Part shown: in pieces, positions 7,420 through 15,119 of the stretch | Position numbering within the stretch: position 1 is the first letter of the stretch | Layout of the letters: the number at the start of each line of letters is the position of its first letter | NCBI RefSeq assembly: GCF_001570625.1 | Contig: NZ_BBQT01000001.1 | Span: forward strand, 248,001 to 312,000 | DNA from: Syntrophomonas wolfei subsp. methylbutyratica | Lineage (GTDB): Bacteria > Bacillota > Syntrophomonadia > Syntrophomonadales > Syntrophomonadaceae | Direction: 5' to 3' | Length of the DNA: 64,000 nt | Program-made: the position numbers and the translations under genes | Notes under the pieces: generated by a model | The model's database searches: none | Told to the model about the DNA's origin: nothing | What the model saw: the letters and a program-made list of their open reading frames with translations, nothing else

Positions 7420-9309
7420 TTAATTAGCTGATACCATCTGTATGGTTTGCCGGGCTTGATTCCAATCTACCCGAAAACCGAAGGCCTCTGCAATAAATCG
7501 GGCCGGAAGGTAAATATGTCCCTCCTTATTCAGCGGGGTAATATCCATCTCTGCCGTTTTCCCATTGATAATAATACGGTTATTTTTAGTAGATACTTCT
7601 ACCGTAACTTCATTTCTCAGCAATTTTACACTCTGGGTTGAATCATCCCAAATAATAGCATTCTCGGGTACCCCCAGAGCCAGGGCCAGGTAACGGACCG
7701 GGACGAAACTACGCCCGTTTTGCAAAAATGGAATGGCATTCATCGCTCTTATTTCTTCGTCAGAGCGGTATATTTTCTGGCCAATGGTAAATTCGGCCTT
7801 AACCTGGCTTTTTTCAGAAAAGGTAGAGAAACGCAATATAAAGTCTTCCTTTAGATTGCCCCCGGTGATATCCTTAAAAGCATCAGCCGGGATTTTTAAT
7901 GAATAGTTATGATTCTTTTCCAGCTTAACTGTGGGGTCTACTACCAGCGTGTTTCCTTCCATGCTTTTTTGAATACTTATAATATTAGTCAATTCGTCAG
8001 TCAAATTTATTCTGTCATATCCCCTATCGGTCAAAACACCCTTGTTCAAGGTGATTCTTATGGTTTTATCCAGAGCAATGTTTTCCGAAGCATGGGGAGG
8101 GTCGCAGGCTTTAACCTCCAGAGGGCAGGTTTCGATCGCATACAATTTTCCATCCCGGGAACCCACATAGATGATTCCATCTTCCCCCAGAGCTACGCCT
8201 CCTTCTATTCCCCCTACAGGATAGTCCCATATCTTGCTGCCATCCTTGGCGATAGCATAAAGCATTCCTGAGCTATGGCTGGAAGCAACATAAACCGTAC
8301 CATCGGCTCCCAAAAGCGGAGCGGAACAATTAAATACAGCAGCAGTCCAATTGGCTGTACCGGACGGAGCAAAACGATAAAGAACATCCGCCCCGGCATA
8401 GATGCTGCCATCGCAAGCAATAGCCAGGGGGGGATTCACTTCACTGCTACCATTCAAATTATAGGCAAAACGGATCTTACCCTGGGGACTTACCAGATAT
8501 AATGATTTGCCGGAACAAATATAGATATTGCCATCCTTGTCGAGCGCTGGGGAACTAGTAATAGCTTCTAAATTGCATTTCCACTTTTCCGTGCCATCTG
8601 CTTTCAAACAGAAGAGCTTCCCGTCCCGGGTACTCACATAAATGAAACCATCATTCCCTACCGCAACAGCATTGTCTATTCCTGCTGTAGGAAAAATCCA
8701 TTTTTCGCTGCCATCAGGATTAACCGCATATAAGCGCCCGTCTTTGCCTCCAATATAAAGCGTTCCGTCTGCCCCGATTACGGGTGAAGACTCAAAAATA
8801 TTATCGGTAATAAAAACCCACTTGAGTGTTCCGTTTGGATTCAACGCATACAAACTGCCATCCTTCGATGATGTATAGATTGTGCCATCAGCCCCTATGG
8901 CAGCAGAGGAGACTATTTCATAGCCGGTTCTAAAGCTCCACCTTTCCTTTCCATCTCTATCAACAGCATAGAAGATTCCATTCCTGGCTCCAAAATAAAG
9001 AGTGCCATCAGCTCCGATAACCGCTGTCCCCACAATAGGACTGGCGATGGAAAACTCCCACTTAAACCGGGGACTAGTCCCTGCTGTATACCTTGATTGC
9101 CGGGTCCAGTTGTCCGCAGCAGGTTGTACCGCTTCACTATCGTAAAGGCCGGCTTGATACCCGCCATAACCGCCCTGGTTCTGGTCAAAAGCTATTTCCT
9201 CTGCCCAGGCCTGCTCCGAAGTCAAGAGGGAAGTGCCGCCCCAGGCCATCCCAACGAGAAGCAGAACAAGAACCCCCAGTATGGATAAGCTGGTACTTTT
9301 CGTTTTCAT
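7420..9309 (-). CDS. Secreted PQQ-type beta-propeller protein with Ig-like and stalk domains, 629 aa
   Basis: Residues 1-36 form a signal peptide. About 70-395 is a beta-propeller built of some eight blades, each with a pattern close to 'G.DGTiYvGs.DGkLYAv..DG..kW', the signature of PQQ-like repeats. No quinone-binding or dehydrogenase residues can be assigned, so binding or scaffolding is likelier than oxidation. About 400-495 is a bacterial Ig-like domain ('CDPPHASENIALDKTIRITLNKGV'), and about 500-629 holds two stalk motifs ('NGRSFVPVRYLALALGVPENAIIWD' and 'IYLPARFIAEAFGFRVDW'). The gene lies 74 bases after the TolC-like gene and 47 before the next stalk gene, on the same strand. It probably displays a propeller outside the cell, with ligand unknown. 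Confidence 0.88.
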   Translation of the reverse strand: MKTKSTSLSILGVLVLLLVGMAWGGTSLLTSEQAWAEEIAFDQNQGGYGGYQAGLYDSEAVQPAADNWTRQSRYTAGTSPRFKWEFSIASPIVGTAVIGADGTLYFGARNGIFYAVDRDGKERWSFRTGYEIVSSAAIGADGTIYTSSKDGSLYALNPNGTLKWVFITDNIFESSPVIGADGTLYIGGKDGRLYAVNPDGSEKWIFPTAGIDNAVAVGNDGFIYVSTRDGKLFCLKADGTEKWKCNLEAITSSPALDKDGNIYICSGKSLYLVSPQGKIRFAYNLNGSSEVNPPLAIACDGSIYAGADVLYRFAPSGTANWTAAVFNCSAPLLGADGTVYVASSHSSGMLYAIAKDGSKIWDYPVGGIEGGVALGEDGIIYVGSRDGKLYAIETCPLEVKACDPPHASENIALDKTIRITLNKGVLTDRGYDRINLTDELTNIISIQKSMEGNTLVVDPTVKLEKNHNYSLKIPADAFKDITGGNLKEDFILRFSTFSEKSQVKAEFTIGQKIYRSDEEIRAMNAIPFLQNGRSFVPVRYLALALGVPENAIIWDDSTQSVKLLRNEVTVEVSTKNNRIIINGKTAEMDITPLNKEGHIYLPARFIAEAFGFRVDWNQARQTIQMVSAN

Positions 9310-9337
9310 TCATTTTCACTTCCCTGCATAATGTTTT

Positions 9338-9382
9338 AAGCATCGGTAGAAACTGCGGAGCAGTTTCAATACAGCACTGCAA
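9338..9382. repeat. Palindromic intergenic module, copy 1 of 3
   Basis: The module starts AAGCATCGG, has the palindromic centre GAAACTGCGGAGCAGTTTC and ends CAGCACTGCAA. Related copies are at 20172-20221 (inverted) and 41555-41604. This copy abuts the stop codon of the TolC-like gene and could form an RNA hairpin between two operon genes. Confidence 0.8.
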
Positions 9383-9383
9383 A

Positions 9384-10586
9384 CTACTCTTCCGCTGCAC
9401 TTGAGGCCGGGCTGCTTCCTGCCGAGCTCAAGTCGGCCGCCCAGGGTTTGCTAAAGGCCAGCTTCATATAGGAGTGGGTTGCAGCCATTTCAAGTGCTGT
9501 GTAGCGGGCGCTGTCCAGCTTTTTCTCTTCCGCTTTTACTTCAGCTTCCGTGGCCATGCCTACCTCTAACATCAGGCGTTTCACCCGAAGGTTTTCCTCC
9601 GCCATTTTAATAGCTTCCAGGCTGCCGGCATAGGCTTCCTCCAGATTGCGAGTCTGGTAATAGAGGGTACGGGTGGCCATAGCTACCAATTTTTTGGCGC
9701 TGGCGGCATCCAGCTCCGCCTGTTCCACTTCAATCCGGCGGGCTTCTCCGGGACGGTACTGCCCGCTGCTGTATATTGTTATATCTTTTAGAAAATTCTT
9801 CATGTTTACCATTTCGTCCGCCTGCCAAATTACCGGGGATCTTTCCAGAACACGGGAAACCTCATGTTCCAGATCACTAACTTCCAGAGGCTCAAACTTT
9901 ATGCTATCACTGAGCTGGGGCCGTTCGGTGATCCAAAGCCCAATATGTTGGTTAAAGCTATTATAAGCATTATCCCGTCCATTCTGCGCAGCGGCTACAG
10001 CTGCCTGGGCCCCCGCATACTGAGCTTCCGCTGCCAATACCAGCTGGGTGGGGGATTGGTTGGGAATCAAGGACATTCCTACCTGCTGCGCCATCCGAGC
10101 ATTCTGTAGCTGGCGCAAGGCCGCTGCCTGGCTGCTTTCAGCTGTTTTTAACTTTTCGACCGCCTTGAGAACTTCCCAGTATTTCTTACAGGTATCAAGA
10201 ATCACCTTGTCTTCCGCCACCGTAAAAGAACGCTGGCTGAGCTGCCAGGTCAAATCGCTGGCCAGAACATTGGTATAGGCCATTTCTACCGCAGGAATAC
10301 CTATGTGCCCTACTGGAATATAATCCAGCTGGCTGCCGGCATAATCGCGTATTTCCTTGGTCCGATCCATTTCTTTGCTGGCCTTGCTTAGCGCTTCACT
10401 ATGCTTTAAAGCCTGGGCAATGGCCGCGTTCAAAGATAACCCTGCTGTCGGTTCTGCTGCCGGGGTTGAAGTCTGCTCGGCCACTGCCGGGGAAGCCGTA
10501 ATGCCGATGGCCAGGGCCAGTACCAGGGCTAAGGCCATTAAATTACGAAGCCACTTTTTCCGCTGCTTGCTTGCTAATTTGTTCAT
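9384..10586 (-). CDS. TolC-family (outer-membrane-efflux-like) protein, 400 aa
   Basis: Residues 1-36 form a signal peptide with AxA-type cleavage. The mature protein starts with 'LSLNAAIAQALKHSEALSKASKEM', the typical opening of TolC/OEP proteins, and is mostly long amphipathic helices rich in A, E, Q and K (about 120-210 and 275-385). At 400 residues it is a little shorter than classical TolC (450-490), and the outer-membrane beta-strand segments are not obvious. In a Gram-positive lineage an outer-membrane channel is not expected, so it may be a coiled-coil envelope protein that kept only the helical barrel. It heads a likely operon with a propeller and two stalk-domain proteins and has a clear sigma-A promoter. 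Confidence 0.8.
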   Translation of the reverse strand: MNKLASKQRKKWLRNLMALALVLALAIGITASPAVAEQTSTPAAEPTAGLSLNAAIAQALKHSEALSKASKEMDRTKEIRDYAGSQLDYIPVGHIGIPAVEMAYTNVLASDLTWQLSQRSFTVAEDKVILDTCKKYWEVLKAVEKLKTAESSQAAALRQLQNARMAQQVGMSLIPNQSPTQLVLAAEAQYAGAQAAVAAAQNGRDNAYNSFNQHIGLWITERPQLSDSIKFEPLEVSDLEHEVSRVLERSPVIWQADEMVNMKNFLKDITIYSSGQYRPGEARRIEVEQAELDAASAKKLVAMATRTLYYQTRNLEEAYAGSLEAIKMAEENLRVKRLMLEVGMATEAEVKAEEKKLDSARYTALEMAATHSYMKLAFSKPWAADLSSAGSSPASSAAEE

Positions 10587-10633
10587 AATAGAATCAACTC
10601 CATATCTATGATTTCTTACCAGAGCTTGCCTTT

Positions 10634-10664
10634 AGTATAAACAGTTCCCGACTGGCCGGTCAAG
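10634..10664 (-). promoter_or_regulatory. Sigma-A-type promoter of the TolC-like operon
   Basis: On the minus strand TTGACC (10664-10659) is followed after 18 bases by TATACT (10639-10634). It lies about 50 bases upstream of the start at 10586. The gene upstream ends in a strong terminator, so a separate promoter is needed here. Confidence 0.6.
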
Positions 10665-10742
10665 CAAAATCAGCTATCGGTACTCCGGCATTGATAAAGA
10701 CTATAAATAAGATCTGATAGTTAAAACCGGTAATTTTTAATT

Positions 10743-10778
10743 TAAAAAAAAAGGAGCCCGCTGCGGGCTCCTTTTTTT
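10743..10778 (-). terminator. Intrinsic terminator after the 737-aa stalk protein gene
   Basis: GGAGCCCG-CTG-CGGGCTCC (10753-10771) is flanked by an A-run and a T-run. In the minus-strand transcript an 8-bp GC-rich stem is followed by about nine U, six bases past the stop codon region at 10784. It separates this gene from the TolC-like operon. Confidence 0.93.
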
Positions 10779-10783
10779 ATCAC

Positions 10784-12997
10784 TTATTTAATGGTTACGG
10801 TCTGATTAGCTGCATCCCAGCTGGCGGTAGCTCCGAAAGCATTGGCTACGAAGCTGATGGGCAGCATGGTACGGGAGTTGCTGATTTCAGGAGCAACATC
10901 CATAGTTACTGAAGCACCATTAATCACTAGGGCTGTGCTGCCAACTTGAAGTTGGACAACCTTGTCACCCTTCATCAGGGTAACGGTCTGTTTGGCTCCA
11001 TCCCAGAGGATATTGGAATCGTTAATTCCCAGTGCATAGGCCACATAGCGGATGGGCATATAGGTGCGGCTGTCCTTGATATAAGGAGCTACATCCATGG
11101 TCTGCTCTACGCCATTTACCTTGTAGCTGCTGGCACCGATTACAAAGGTTACTTCGTTCTTGTAATCGCCAGGAGCCGGAGTTACGGTAACAGCGTTGGC
11201 TACCTTAATTACCGCCTCATCAGATGGCAGAGTCTGGTCTACGGCATTGCCGGTCAGCTTAACAATTACATCTCCCTCAGGAACAGTACGATCCAGGGTG
11301 TATTCAACATCACTGAGCAGAATGGTAGAAGCTTCGGAACTGGTCTTGTCGATCGGGAGCAATAGCCAGTTGTCATTCGCAGCCAGTTTAATGTCGAAAT
11401 CTTTCAGTTTAAGGTTGCCGGCGGTAACTTTAACGGTCGGCTTCTTGGCAAACTTCACGCCATCGGGCAGATCAACCACCAGAGTGGCATTTTGATTGGG
11501 GGTTGTTACCAGAGCAGTCTTGTCATAGTTGTTGGCAATTTCAGTTACCTGGTATTTCAGCATGCCGGCGGCAGCTTCGGTGATGGTGATATCGGCTGCC
11601 TTCTGGTTGGCAAGACCGATCTTGACATCGTTCTTGCTGGCGGTGGCGTTAATCGGTTTTACCACTTTGCCCAGAACTACTTCATATTTTCCGCCCAGGG
11701 CTTTGCCGTCAGCAATAACTTTCAGGTCGCCTTCGGGAGCATCAGGATCCAGGAATATCTTGATATCTTCAAAGGTAAATTCGGTCTTGGTCGGAGCTCC
11801 AGCGGCAGCATAGGTAAAGGTCAGTTTATGGCGCTGGTTGTCCAGAGCACATTTTGCACCCTGGTCAGCCGCAAAGGTGCCATTTCCTTTTTCCACTGTA
11901 ATAGTGGGTATCGCAAACCAGTGAGCATAACTGGGCAATTCCAGACAGAAATCACGTCCGTTTACAAAGCTATCTTTGAGGTTTTCTTTAATGGTCATCT
12001 TCTGCAGTTCCTGTCCTGCGAAACCGGCTTTTACGGTCTTGGCATCGCCTTTGCAGAGAACTTCAATACTGTAGTCGGCTACTTTACCGACAGTAAGCTT
12101 CTGGGTGGTAACATTGTCACCTTTAACCGTAAACTCTAGCGGACCTCTCAGGTCGCGATCATCTACATCAATTTTCAGGTCGATGTTTACAAATCCAGGG
12201 GTAGTGCCAGGAGCAGTTGGATTAACTGTCAGGGTCAACTGGCTGTATCCATCAGCATTCTTGGCTACATTAAAGCTTGCCGGGGTCCAGTTGGCCCAGG
12301 TGCAATCTGCAGCAGTGCTGGCGATGGTGATGTCATCAGGAGCCACGATCTTGATCTGTTTGCCAGCTTTGATGGAGTTGGCGCGGTTTTCAGCAATACG
12401 GATGGTGCCAACAAGCTTGTTGTTGCCAACCGGAACAGTGGAATCATCCATAACAGTAGCGGTGGTTCCAGCAGAAGAACTGCGGGCTACAACTACTTTG
12501 CCCTGGGTGATGCCGGTATTGGGAGCATAAATCTCGATGGCGATGTCAGCATCGGGAGCATCGATGGTAGCAGTAGAAACTCCAGCCACATTGAACAGGA
12601 AAGACAAAGATGCCCTGTCCAGAGTGGAGGTCCGGCTGTTAAGAGCGATGGTCAAGCTCTTGTTGCTGCCGGCTACAAATCCCAGGTCAGCAGCGGTCAG
12701 GTAAGTTCCATCAGCTACTACATAGCTGGCCAGGGTGGCAGCGGTAGGAACTGCATCATATTCCACACCTGAGGGTAGATTGATGGTAATCTGTTGTCCA
12801 GCCGCCAGTGAACCCATGGTGGCACTGGTCTCAGTAATCTTCAGGGTTCCCAGCGTAACTCCGCTATCGGACTGAGATACGGTGGGAATGGTCAAGGCTA
12901 CATTTTCAGTAGCCGCACTTGCGGTTCCCACTCCGACAAACATGGTTGCCAGCATGGTCAGAACCAGCAGAAGTGCAAAATGTTTTCTTTTAAGCAT
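10784..12997 (-). CDS. Large secreted stalk-domain surface protein, 737 aa
   Basis: The ATG at 12997 follows AGGAGGG. Residues 1-28 are a signal peptide. About 30-610 consists of beta-rich repeated modules with recurring 'I.E....S...G..i.i..P' patterns, related to those in the 758-residue protein at 5096-7372. The C-terminal 120 residues contain two stalk motifs ('DSRTYMPIRYVAYALGINDSNILWD' in part, and 'NSRTMLPISFVANAFGATASWD'). No SLH domain is present, so anchoring is unexplained. It is transcribed alone, with a strong terminator behind it and an ECF-type promoter in front, divergent from the sigma-factor gene. This arrangement suggests it is a main target of that sigma factor. It is probably a major envelope or surface-layer component. 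Confidence 0.9.
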   Translation of the reverse strand: MLKRKHFALLLVLTMLATMFVGVGTASAATENVALTIPTVSQSDSGVTLGTLKITETSATMGSLAAGQQITINLPSGVEYDAVPTAATLASYVVADGTYLTAADLGFVAGSNKSLTIALNSRTSTLDRASLSFLFNVAGVSTATIDAPDADIAIEIYAPNTGITQGKVVVARSSSAGTTATVMDDSTVPVGNNKLVGTIRIAENRANSIKAGKQIKIVAPDDITIASTAADCTWANWTPASFNVAKNADGYSQLTLTVNPTAPGTTPGFVNIDLKIDVDDRDLRGPLEFTVKGDNVTTQKLTVGKVADYSIEVLCKGDAKTVKAGFAGQELQKMTIKENLKDSFVNGRDFCLELPSYAHWFAIPTITVEKGNGTFAADQGAKCALDNQRHKLTFTYAAAGAPTKTEFTFEDIKIFLDPDAPEGDLKVIADGKALGGKYEVVLGKVVKPINATASKNDVKIGLANQKAADITITEAAAGMLKYQVTEIANNYDKTALVTTPNQNATLVVDLPDGVKFAKKPTVKVTAGNLKLKDFDIKLAANDNWLLLPIDKTSSEASTILLSDVEYTLDRTVPEGDVIVKLTGNAVDQTLPSDEAVIKVANAVTVTPAPGDYKNEVTFVIGASSYKVNGVEQTMDVAPYIKDSRTYMPIRYVAYALGINDSNILWDGAKQTVTLMKGDKVVQLQVGSTALVINGASVTMDVAPEISNSRTMLPISFVANAFGATASWDAANQTVTIK

Positions 12998-13230
12998 TTA
13001 TTTCCCTCCTATAATTTTTCCTTGTTTTATTTTCCTTGTTTTAGGCGTTCAGAACTGTCGCCCTAAATGAGAGGTGATCATCGATAAATTCGATAGTTAA
13101 GTCTGCTTTTCTTCTCGCCTCCTTTTTCTAGCCGGTTATATGTAGTTGAATTGCCGGCTGCTCTTGAATCCAGTGCTATTCCCTCTACCGAATTGCCCGG
13201 TTGCGGGGGCACTATGGTTTCACTGATTGG

Positions 13231-13259
13231 TTAGACGCGATGATGAGTCAAAAAGTTCC
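13231..13259 (-). promoter_or_regulatory. ECF sigma promoter driving the 737-aa stalk protein
   Basis: Read on the minus strand, GGAACTT (13259-13253) is separated by exactly 16 bases from GTCTAA (13236-13231). This is the general ECF form with a GGAAC -35 element. The identical hexamers and spacing occur on the plus strand at 13374-13402 in the same intergenic region. The predicted start of transcription leaves a 5' leader of about 225 bases before the ATG at 12997. Confidence 0.75.
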
Positions 13260-13373
13260 CAGCCAGGAGAATTATTTTTATTTCTTTCCATTTTTTCTGT
13301 GGTTCTGCTGCCAACATGATATAATGAAGCAAAATTTTTACATGAATAATCTGTCCAATTTGTGAAATATGCG

Positions 13374-13402
13374 GGAACTTTTTTTCACCGCTGACTGTCT
13401 AA
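13374..13402 (+). promoter_or_regulatory. ECF sigma promoter driving the sigma/anti-sigma operon (autoregulation)
   Basis: GGAACTT (13374-13380), 16 bases, then GTCTAA (13397-13402). It ends about 50 bases before the sigma-factor start codon. ECF factors commonly transcribe their own gene, and the match with the divergent site at 13231-13259 supports recognition by the same factor. Confidence 0.78.
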
Positions 13403-13450
13403 AAAGATAAGCGGGATGTTTTTCCGCTTCAAGGAGTGTTTTATTTCTTG

Positions 13451-14032
13451 ATGTCAATTAAAAAGCTGGTGGAAAAGGCCAGCCGGGGTGACCTGAGGTC
13501 TTTTGAAGAGCTGGTAGTGCTTTACCAGGATCGGGTTTTCTCCCATTGCTTTCGTCTTACTGCCAATAGCGATGATGCTCAGGATTTGGCCCAGGAAGTG
13601 TTTATTCAAGCTTTTCGAGCCATCAAGACCTTTCGTCACGAAGCCGACCTTGGCACCTGGCTGCACCGGATTACGGTAAATAGCTGGATAAATTGGCAAC
13701 GTAGAAACAAAAAACTGCTTATTTTCTCCCTGGATGATCCGGTGAACACCCCGGACGGGGAAGTAATCCGGGAACTGGCGGCGAGCGAGGCCAGTCCGCT
13801 GGAAGCCGTGGAACAGCAGGAGTTGAGTGCAGCGGTTAGGACCGCTCTCGATCGGCTGGCCCCTGAGTACCGGACGGTGCTGGTGCTGCGAGAGATGGAG
13901 GGCTACAGCTACGAAGAAATTGCCCAAATCTTAGACTGTTCGCTGGGTACGGTGAAATCCCGCATCAGCCGCGGACGGCGGGATATAAAGAAGGAAATAG
14001 TTAAATTAAGGTGTGAGTGGGATGATATGTAA
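13451..14032 (+). CDS. ECF-family RNA polymerase sigma factor
   Basis: This protein of about 193 residues has the two-domain ECF layout. Region 2 (about 10-85) contains 'DAQDLAQEVFIQAFRAI' and 'TWLHRITVN', and region 4 (about 125-185) contains 'LAPEYRTVLVLREMEGYSYE' with the helix-turn-helix 'SLGTVKSRISRGRRDIK'. It directs RNA polymerase to special promoters, here probably the two GGAACTT-N16-GTCTAA sites next door. An open frame extends upstream to a GTG at 13436, but that codon overlaps the AAGGAG ribosome site (13431-13436), so the ATG at 13451 or the TTG at 13448 is the likelier start. The last codons overlap the start of the anti-sigma gene, showing translational coupling. Confidence 0.93.
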   Translation: MSIKKLVEKASRGDLRSFEELVVLYQDRVFSHCFRLTANSDDAQDLAQEVFIQAFRAIKTFRHEADLGTWLHRITVNSWINWQRRNKKLLIFSLDDPVNTPDGEVIRELAASEASPLEAVEQQELSAAVRTALDRLAPEYRTVLVLREMEGYSYEEIAQILDCSLGTVKSRISRGRRDIKKEIVKLRCEWDDM

Positions 14033-15065
14033 TGAAGCCAGGGAATTGTTTTCTCTCTGGATAGACCATGAAATAGAAGAGGCAGAGCGTGAAGCCCTGC
14101 AGCTGCATCTGGACTCCTGCCCGGATTGCCGGCAGGAACTGGCAGACTGGGAGAGGATTTCGGCTCTACTGCGCGAGTCCCTGGCTAAAGCAGCTGAAGA
14201 GCAGACGGCTCCCCCAGAGCTGTCCCGGGTGGTTATGAAAACGTTGCGGGAGCAGGATCAGCCGAAGCGCCTGCCCGGGTGGAAGAAGGGGGCAGCGGGG
14301 ATAGCGGCGGCACTGGCCCTTTACCTGGGTTCGAGCGGTCTCCTGTGGACTCCGCTCTGGCAGGTGGCGAATAAGGAAGCACCGGTAATTAAAGATCCGG
14401 TGCAACAAAGCTCCAAACAGCAGATAGCCGAACAAGCGAGGGAAAAGACGCCTGGCAATAATGCAATAATCCCGGCCGGGAAGCAAGATGACAAAAGCAG
14501 CCCGATGGCTCCGCAGGGGATGAGTAAACCAGCGGATAAGAATAATCCCACAGCTCCTGCCGGGCCGGAAAATCCAAATATAGCAGCGGTAGATACTGGT
14601 AACCCGACAGCTGCTCCGGTATTTTTGAGTAAAGAAAGAGTACTTGTTTCTACTATTTACAAGCTGGTTCCCTATGATGCGGATCAAGCCAAAGCTCAGC
14701 AAGAAGCACAAAAAATAGCGGCAGCAGCTGGAGCTAGCGTACAGTTGCTGGGACAACAGCTCGATGGACAGCGAAGCGCAACGGTTTTAAAGTTTAGCTG
14801 CCCGGTTGAAACGGCGGAACAGCTTAAACAGGAATTGTTAGGATTGGGCAGCCGGCTCTCCCTGGAGGAAAATCGTCAGGATCTGACCAGCCGCTTCAAC
14901 GATACCCTGGAGCAATACCGTATGCTAAGTGCACAGGCGGCTACCGTACATGATAAGGAGCAAGCCAAAGAGCTGGAGATACAGATAAAGGCTCTGGAGA
15001 AACAATTGAACAATTGGGATAAAGAAGCAGCCCGGGAGTCCATTGTCCTCTGGCTGGAGACTTAA
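14022..15065 (+). CDS. Membrane anti-sigma factor with zinc-finger and DUF4349-like domain
   Basis: The N-terminal 55 residues carry the ZAS zinc-binding pattern: an early Cys (MICNEA), then HLDSCPDC (H-x3-C-x2-C). This is the cytoplasmic part that holds ECF factors inactive. A single membrane span follows at about 90-110 (GIAAALALYLGSSGLLW). The outer part has a low-complexity P/K/N/A linker (about 120-200) and a domain of about 140 residues resembling DUF4349, with a coiled coil near the end. ATG 14022 is preferred over GTG 14013 because AAGGTG lies 10 bases before it. It overlaps the sigma gene by 11 bases. The signal sensed outside the cell is unknown. The gene ends at a strong bidirectional terminator. 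Confidence 0.9.
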   Translation: MICNEARELFSLWIDHEIEEAEREALQLHLDSCPDCRQELADWERISALLRESLAKAAEEQTAPPELSRVVMKTLREQDQPKRLPGWKKGAAGIAAALALYLGSSGLLWTPLWQVANKEAPVIKDPVQQSSKQQIAEQAREKTPGNNAIIPAGKQDDKSSPMAPQGMSKPADKNNPTAPAGPENPNIAAVDTGNPTAAPVFLSKERVLVSTIYKLVPYDADQAKAQQEAQKIAAAAGASVQLLGQQLDGQRSATVLKFSCPVETAEQLKQELLGLGSRLSLEENRQDLTSRFNDTLEQYRMLSAQAATVHDKEQAKELEIQIKALEKQLNNWDKEAARESIVLWLET

Positions 15066-15066
15066 T

Positions 15067-15114
15067 AAGGCGAAAAAAAAGGTTCCCTTCGAGGGGAACC
15101 TTTTTTTTCGCCTT
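15067..15114. terminator. Bidirectional intrinsic terminator between convergent genes
   Basis: This is a near-perfect 48-base palindrome. AAGGCG, eight A and GGTTCCC pair with GGGAACC, eight T and CGCCTT around a six-base loop. It begins two bases after the anti-sigma stop and ends six bases before the protease stop. In both directions it gives a GC stem followed by a U-run, so it can end both transcripts. Confidence 0.95.
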
Positions 15115-15119
15115 GCATC

